DNA from: Herbiconiux sp.
GTDB lineage: Bacteria > Actinomycetota > Actinomycetes > Actinomycetales > Microbacteriaceae
Direction: 5' to 3'
NCBI RefSeq assembly: GCF_023264895.1
Contig: NZ_JAHFUY010000022.1
Span: forward strand, 18,053-82,052
DNA length: 64,000 bases
The number at the start of each line of letters is the position of its first letter. The first letter of the stretch is position 1. Both the position numbers and the translations under genes were made by a program. The notes beneath the pieces were generated by a model. It was given only the letters and a program-made list of their open reading frames with translations. It ran no database searches and had not been told where the DNA came from. Positions 60,549 through 64,000 of this stretch are shown here, one piece after another.

Positions 60549-61925
60549 CTACCGCCCCCGAAGCTCCTCCACGGCCCGCACGACCCCCCGCGCCACCGCG
60601 TCCCCGTCCACGCGCACGAGCTCCCCGTCCCGCACCACGGCCGATCCGCCCACGAGCAGCAGCGCCAACGGTGGCGGCGCCCCGAGCGTCAGGGCCGCCA
60701 CGGGATCCGCGATCCCCGCGTGCTCGACCCCGTCGACCCGCCACAGCGCCAGGTCACCGAGCTTGCCCACCTCGATCGAACCGAGCTCCGCCGACCGCCC
60801 GAGCACGCGCGCGCCGCCCATGGTCGCCATCCGCAGCGCCTCCCGCCCGCTGAGCGCCGCAGCGCCTCCCCGCAACCGCCCGGCGAGCACCGCCATCCGG
60901 ATCTCCGAGTCCAGCCGGCCCGACTCGTTCGAGGCCGAGCCGTCGACACCGAGCCCCACCGCGACCCCCGCCGCGAGCAGCTGCGGCACCGGCGCGATGC
61001 CCGCCGCCAGCCGCGCGTTCGACGACGGGCAGTGCGCCACCCCCGTGCCCGTCGCCGCGAACCGCCCGATCGCGTCGTCGTCGAGGTGCACGCAGTGCGC
61101 CATCCAGACGTCGTCGCCGAGCCACCCCAGGTCGTCGAGGTACTGCGTGGGGGTGCGCCCGAAGCGCTCGAGGCAGAACGCGTCCTCCTCCACCGTCTCG
61201 GAGCCGTGCGTGTGCAGCCGCACGGCCCCGGGCAGCGACCGGGCGAGCACAGCGGATTCGCGCAGCAGATCGGCGGTCACCGAGAACGGCGAGCACGGCG
61301 CCAGCGCGATCTTCACGAGCGCCTCACGCGAGGGGTCGTGGAAGCGCGCGACGGCCTCCGCACTCGCCTCGAGCGCCGCGGCGGTCGTCTCCACGGCGAA
61401 GTCCGGGGGCAGCCCGCCCTGCGAGCGTCCGAGGTCCATCGATCCGCGCGTCGCGTGCAGCCGCACACCGACAGTGCCGGCCGCCTCCACGATCGCCCCG
61501 AGGATGTCGCCGCCCCCGCGCGGGAACACGTAGTGGTGGTCGCCCATGGTGGTGCAGCCCGAGAGCGCACCCACGGCGAGCCCGCCGAGCGCGCCCGGCC
61601 CGACGGTGTCGGCGGTGATCCGCGACCACGTCGGGTACAGCGCCGTCAGCCAGTCGAACAGGATCGCATCCTGGGCGATCCCCCTGGTCAGCCACTGGTA
61701 GAGGTGGTGGTGGGTGTTGATGAGCCCGGGCGTGAGCAGGTGCCCGGTGCCGTCGATCCGGGTCACGGATGCGCCGCCGCCGAGATGCTCGTCGGGCACG
61801 GCTCCGGGGCCCACCGCCACGATCTCGGCACACTCGAGCACCACGTAGCCGGACTCGTGCTCCGTGCCGGCCGCATCGACGGTGACGACGTACGCGTTCT
61901 CGATGACGACCCGGGCCGCACTCAC
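60549..61925 (-). CDS. 8-oxoguanine deaminase-like amidohydrolase
   Basis: Zinc amidohydrolase of 458 residues of the TrzN/AtzB/8-oxoguanine deaminase branch. Metal ligands H72/H74 in GLINTHHHLYQ, then HTHGSE, HCVHLDDD and the catalytic Asp in GLGVDGSASNES. The QW..RGIAQDAILFDWLTALYP stretch after the first motif matches 8-oxoguanine and isoxanthopterin deaminases. GTG start in a GTGA overlap with the end of xdhC. Product (urate or xanthine) would link to the hydroxylase nearby. Confidence 0.87.
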   Translation of the reverse strand: MSAARVVIENAYVVTVDAAGTEHESGYVVLECAEIVAVGPGAVPDEHLGGGASVTRIDGTGHLLTPGLINTHHHLYQWLTRGIAQDAILFDWLTALYPTWSRITADTVGPGALGGLAVGALSGCTTMGDHHYVFPRGGGDILGAIVEAAGTVGVRLHATRGSMDLGRSQGGLPPDFAVETTAAALEASAEAVARFHDPSREALVKIALAPCSPFSVTADLLRESAVLARSLPGAVRLHTHGSETVEEDAFCLERFGRTPTQYLDDLGWLGDDVWMAHCVHLDDDAIGRFAATGTGVAHCPSSNARLAAGIAPVPQLLAAGVAVGLGVDGSASNESGRLDSEIRMAVLAGRLRGGAAALSGREALRMATMGGARVLGRSAELGSIEVGKLGDLALWRVDGVEHAGIADPVAALTLGAPPPLALLLVGGSAVVRDGELVRVDGDAVARGVVRAVEELRGR

Positions 61926-63394
61926 GGCGCCTCCCCCACGACCGGCGCGCGATCCGCGACACCATCGACGGGCGCGCGACCCACCACACCATCGACCGGC
62001 GTCCGAGCCGCAACACCATCGACGAGCCCGCGATCCGCCACACGAGCGACCGGCACCAGACCCGCGTCACCCTCGACCGGCGTCCGATCCACCACACCAT
62101 CGACCGGCACCAGACCCGCGTCACCCTCGACCGGCGTCCGATCCGCCACACCATCGACCGGCGCGCGATCCGCGACCCCATCGACCCGCGCCCGACCCAC
62201 GACACCATCGACCGGCACAGCATCGACCGGCACCGCATCGCCCCGATGGATGGGCCCGGATGCGAAGCGCAGCGACGCTCCCGACGCTCCGTTCCGCACC
62301 GCGATCACCTCCGCCAGGATCGACACCGCAGTCTCCTCGGGCGTCGACCCGCCGAGGTCGAGCCCGATCGGCGAGTGCAGCGACGCGAGCGCCTCGTCGT
62401 CGAGACCGCGCGCGCGGAGGGCGGCGATCCGACGGTCGTGGGTGGTCCGCGAGCCCATCGCCCCCACATACGCCACGGGCAGTGCGAGCGCGGCTTCGAT
62501 GAGCGGCAGGTCGAACTTGTCGTCGTGGGTGAGGATGCAGACGACCGTGCGCTCGTCGACCTCCGTCGAGGCGAGGTAGTCGGTGGGCCAGCGGTTCACG
62601 ACCTCGGCGTTCGGGAAGCGGTCGGGGGTCGCGAACACCGGACGCGCGTCGCACACCGTCACCCGGTAGCCCAGCAGCGCCGCGGCGTTCGAGAGCGCCA
62701 CCGAGAAGTCGACGGCGCCGAACACGATCATCCGCGGCGGCGCGGCGGCCACCACGAGCACCGCCTCGACCACAACCCCCTCGCACTCGATCCCCCGCCG
62801 CTCGGTGCGCCCGCGATGCAGCGCACCCCGCAGCGCCGTCCGCACCGCCGTCCGCGCCGCCGACTCGAGCACAGTCGGTCCGAGACCGCCGCGATCGACC
62901 TCCGGCGTGTGGTGCTCGGTCATCAGCCGCAGCTCGCCCACGGCGCGGCGCCCCAGCTCGTCCTGCTCCTCCAGGTCTCCGGATGCCTGGGGCAGCACGA
63001 TCGCCACCCCCGCCGCCCGGCCCTCCCGCGCCAGGGCGAGCTCGCCGAGCAGCGCCGCCGAGGCCTCGTTGCGCAGGCCCGCAGGCGCGAGCTCGTGCAC
63101 CGCGACGGTGATGCGTCCGCCGCAGGACAGGCCGACGGCGAACGCGTCGGCGTCGCTGAAGCCGAACGAGCAGACCTCCGCGTCACCGGTCTCGAGCACG
63201 CGACCGCACGCCTCGTAGACGGCGCCCTCAACGCAGCCGCCCGAGATGCTGCCGATCACGCGCCCGAGGTCGTCGACGGCCATCGAGGTGCCGAGCGCGC
63301 GCGGCGCACTGCCGTCGACGGCCACGACGGTGGCCACGGCGAGCCGCCGGCCCGCGGCGAGCGACTCGAGGAGTGCTGCGGCGAGTTCGAGCAT
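61922..63394 (-). CDS. xdhC: XdhC family molybdenum-enzyme maturation factor with repeat tail
   Basis: Protein of 490 residues that binds molybdenum cofactor, helps its sulfuration and loads it into xanthine dehydrogenase. N-terminal XdhC domain with ISGGCVEGAVYE (49-60) and GLSCGG; C-terminal Rossmann domain with the FGAVDFSVALSNAA loop and GAMGSRTTHDRR. About 395 residues match the family; the rest is a tail of ten nonapeptide repeats. The ATG has AAGGGGG four bases upstream. Sits between two deaminase genes. Confidence 0.9.
   Translation of the reverse strand: MLELAAALLESLAAGRRLAVATVVAVDGSAPRALGTSMAVDDLGRVIGSISGGCVEGAVYEACGRVLETGDAEVCSFGFSDADAFAVGLSCGGRITVAVHELAPAGLRNEASAALLGELALAREGRAAGVAIVLPQASGDLEEQDELGRRAVGELRLMTEHHTPEVDRGGLGPTVLESAARTAVRTALRGALHRGRTERRGIECEGVVVEAVLVVAAAPPRMIVFGAVDFSVALSNAAALLGYRVTVCDARPVFATPDRFPNAEVVNRWPTDYLASTEVDERTVVCILTHDDKFDLPLIEAALALPVAYVGAMGSRTTHDRRIAALRARGLDDEALASLHSPIGLDLGGSTPEETAVSILAEVIAVRNGASGASLRFASGPIHRGDAVPVDAVPVDGVVGRARVDGVADRAPVDGVADRTPVEGDAGLVPVDGVVDRTPVEGDAGLVPVARVADRGLVDGVAARTPVDGVVGRAPVDGVADRAPVVGEAP
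61943..62212. repeat. Ten 27-bp tandem repeats at the 3' end of xdhC
   Basis: Ten in-frame 27-bp units, minus strand, encoding nonapeptides VDGVADRAP, VDGVVGRAP, VEGDAGLVP and variants. A 54-bp higher-order unit (VDGVVDRTP-VEGDAGLVP type) is repeated twice. Recurrent DNA core ACCATCGACCGGCG. Confidence 0.92.
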
Positions 63395-63535
63395 GGAGCC
63401 CCCTTCGGTCGACGGAGTGCGAGCGTGCGGCGCGAGATCGTATGCGTGCGACGTGCTGCGACGGTCAGGGCCCGAGGACCCGCCCGCACCCGCCCACGAC
63501 ATGAGCCTGACACATCCGCGTGTTAGAAATCTCGC

Positions 63536-64000
63536 ATGCTCATCATCCACGACGCGGCCCGGATCGTGATCGACGCCGACACAGAGCTCGGCCCCGGCGA
63601 CTTCGCGGTGGGCAGCACCGTGCCCGACGAGCAGCCGCACGAGCAGCCGTACCCGCAGCTCGGCGCCCCCGCGGTCAGCCGGCCCACGACGCCCCTCGAC
63701 CAGCCGCACCAACAGCCCGGCGCGCAGCTCGACCCCCAATCCCCGGCCCCCACCACCGAGCACCTCGACGCATCCGGCTGCATCATCACCCCCGGCCTCG
63801 TCAACGCCCACCACCACCTGCTGCAGACGGCCTTCCGCACCCTGCCCGGCACCCGCGGGGTGCCCATGCACGTCTGGCTCCCCACCATGGCCGCCGCCTA
63901 CTCCGCGGTGGGCATCGACCCCGAGCTCGCCCACGCGGCCGCCCGTGCGGGCATCGCCGAGGGCCTCCTCGGGGGCGTCACCACCGTGGCCGACCACCAC
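63536..64000 (+). CDS. Second 8-oxoguanine/guanine deaminase-like amidohydrolase, N-terminal part
   Basis: First 155 residues of an amidohydrolase that runs out of the window. Metal motif GLVNAHHHLLQ near residue 89, then TMAAAYSAVGID and GGVTTVADHH, matching the same branch as the gene at 60549. Between the first beta strands and the metal motif there is an unusual Pro/Gln/His-rich insertion (about 30-75, with EQPHEQP and DQPHQQP near-repeats). Divergent from xdhC by 141 bases. The end and function cannot be seen. Confidence 0.82.
   Translation, partial: MLIIHDAARIVIDADTELGPGDFAVGSTVPDEQPHEQPYPQLGAPAVSRPTTPLDQPHQQPGAQLDPQSPAPTTEHLDASGCIITPGLVNAHHHLLQTAFRTLPGTRGVPMHVWLPTMAAAYSAVGIDPELAHAAARAGIAEGLLGGVTTVADHH

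Overview
The window is GC-rich chromosomal DNA from an actinobacterium, most likely a member of the Microbacteriaceae. Several things point there: very high GC with C/G-ending codons, frequent GTG starts, genes packed with 4-base ATGA/GTGA start-stop overlaps, an F420-dependent glucose-6-phosphate dehydrogenase, the enolase/FtsB/DUF501 neighbourhood, and many start codons that sit only 6-8 bases after a TANNNT -10 hexamer (candidate leaderless mRNAs). Genus and species cannot be read from the sequence. I found no transposase, integrase, phage gene, CRISPR array or rRNA; one tRNA is present.

Layout. 1-3950 (minus): AI-2E family membrane protein, threonine ammonia-lyase, NAD-dependent epimerase and the start of a family 2 glycosyltransferase, all overlapping. 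3995-7957 (minus): a polyamine/iron-type ABC importer (lipoprotein, two permeases, ATPase). 8135-10782: a YcaQ-type DNA glycosylase convergent with htpX and lemA. 10840-17039 (minus): a five-gene operon joined by 4-base overlaps (TetR, sucrose-transporter-like MFS, type III PLP aldolase/racemase, sugar-lactone-type oxidase, GH1 beta-glucosidase), probably for a beta-glucoside. 17297-25248: a large Ig-like membrane protein, flavin reductase, fgd, small unknown proteins, a tRNA with anticodon UAA, and a type II NADH dehydrogenase. 25290-28958 (minus): eno-ftsB-DUF501-subtilase. 29054-33636 (minus): two drug-efflux operons with clear palindromic operators. 33672-44603: hisS, mazG, a cell-wall-binding protein, mfd, pth, rplY and gnd. 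44676-48572: smc. 48683-54425: a molybdenum cofactor cluster (moeZ-like, moaD, moaA, moeA, moaC, mog, moaE). 54547-64000: xanthine-dehydrogenase-type hydroxylase genes, the lysine exporter pair lysG/lysE, and xdhC between two purine-type deaminases.

How parts work together. The molybdopterin genes stand directly before a molybdenum hydroxylase and its maturation factor XdhC; with two 8-oxoguanine/guanine-deaminase-like amidohydrolases this forms a purine catabolism block. The two efflux operons each carry their own MarR regulator, and the operators lie on the promoters.

The most unusual signal is not a protein. At least six long hairpin elements occur (20612-20684, 20693-20767, 44615-44674, 51449-51508, 51540-51601, 51626-51681), with a probable decayed one at 58266-58304. 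Each has a different, long (12-28 bp), nearly perfect outer stem; four of them share a related apex of the form CC-N(4-6)-GGG-TCGGT. A similar long hairpin (45461-45549) lies in frame inside smc. A separate 87-bp repeat occurs upstream of both hisS and mfd. A third theme is in-frame tandem repeats inside otherwise conserved proteins (LysE, its LysR regulator, XdhC, an MFS transporter).
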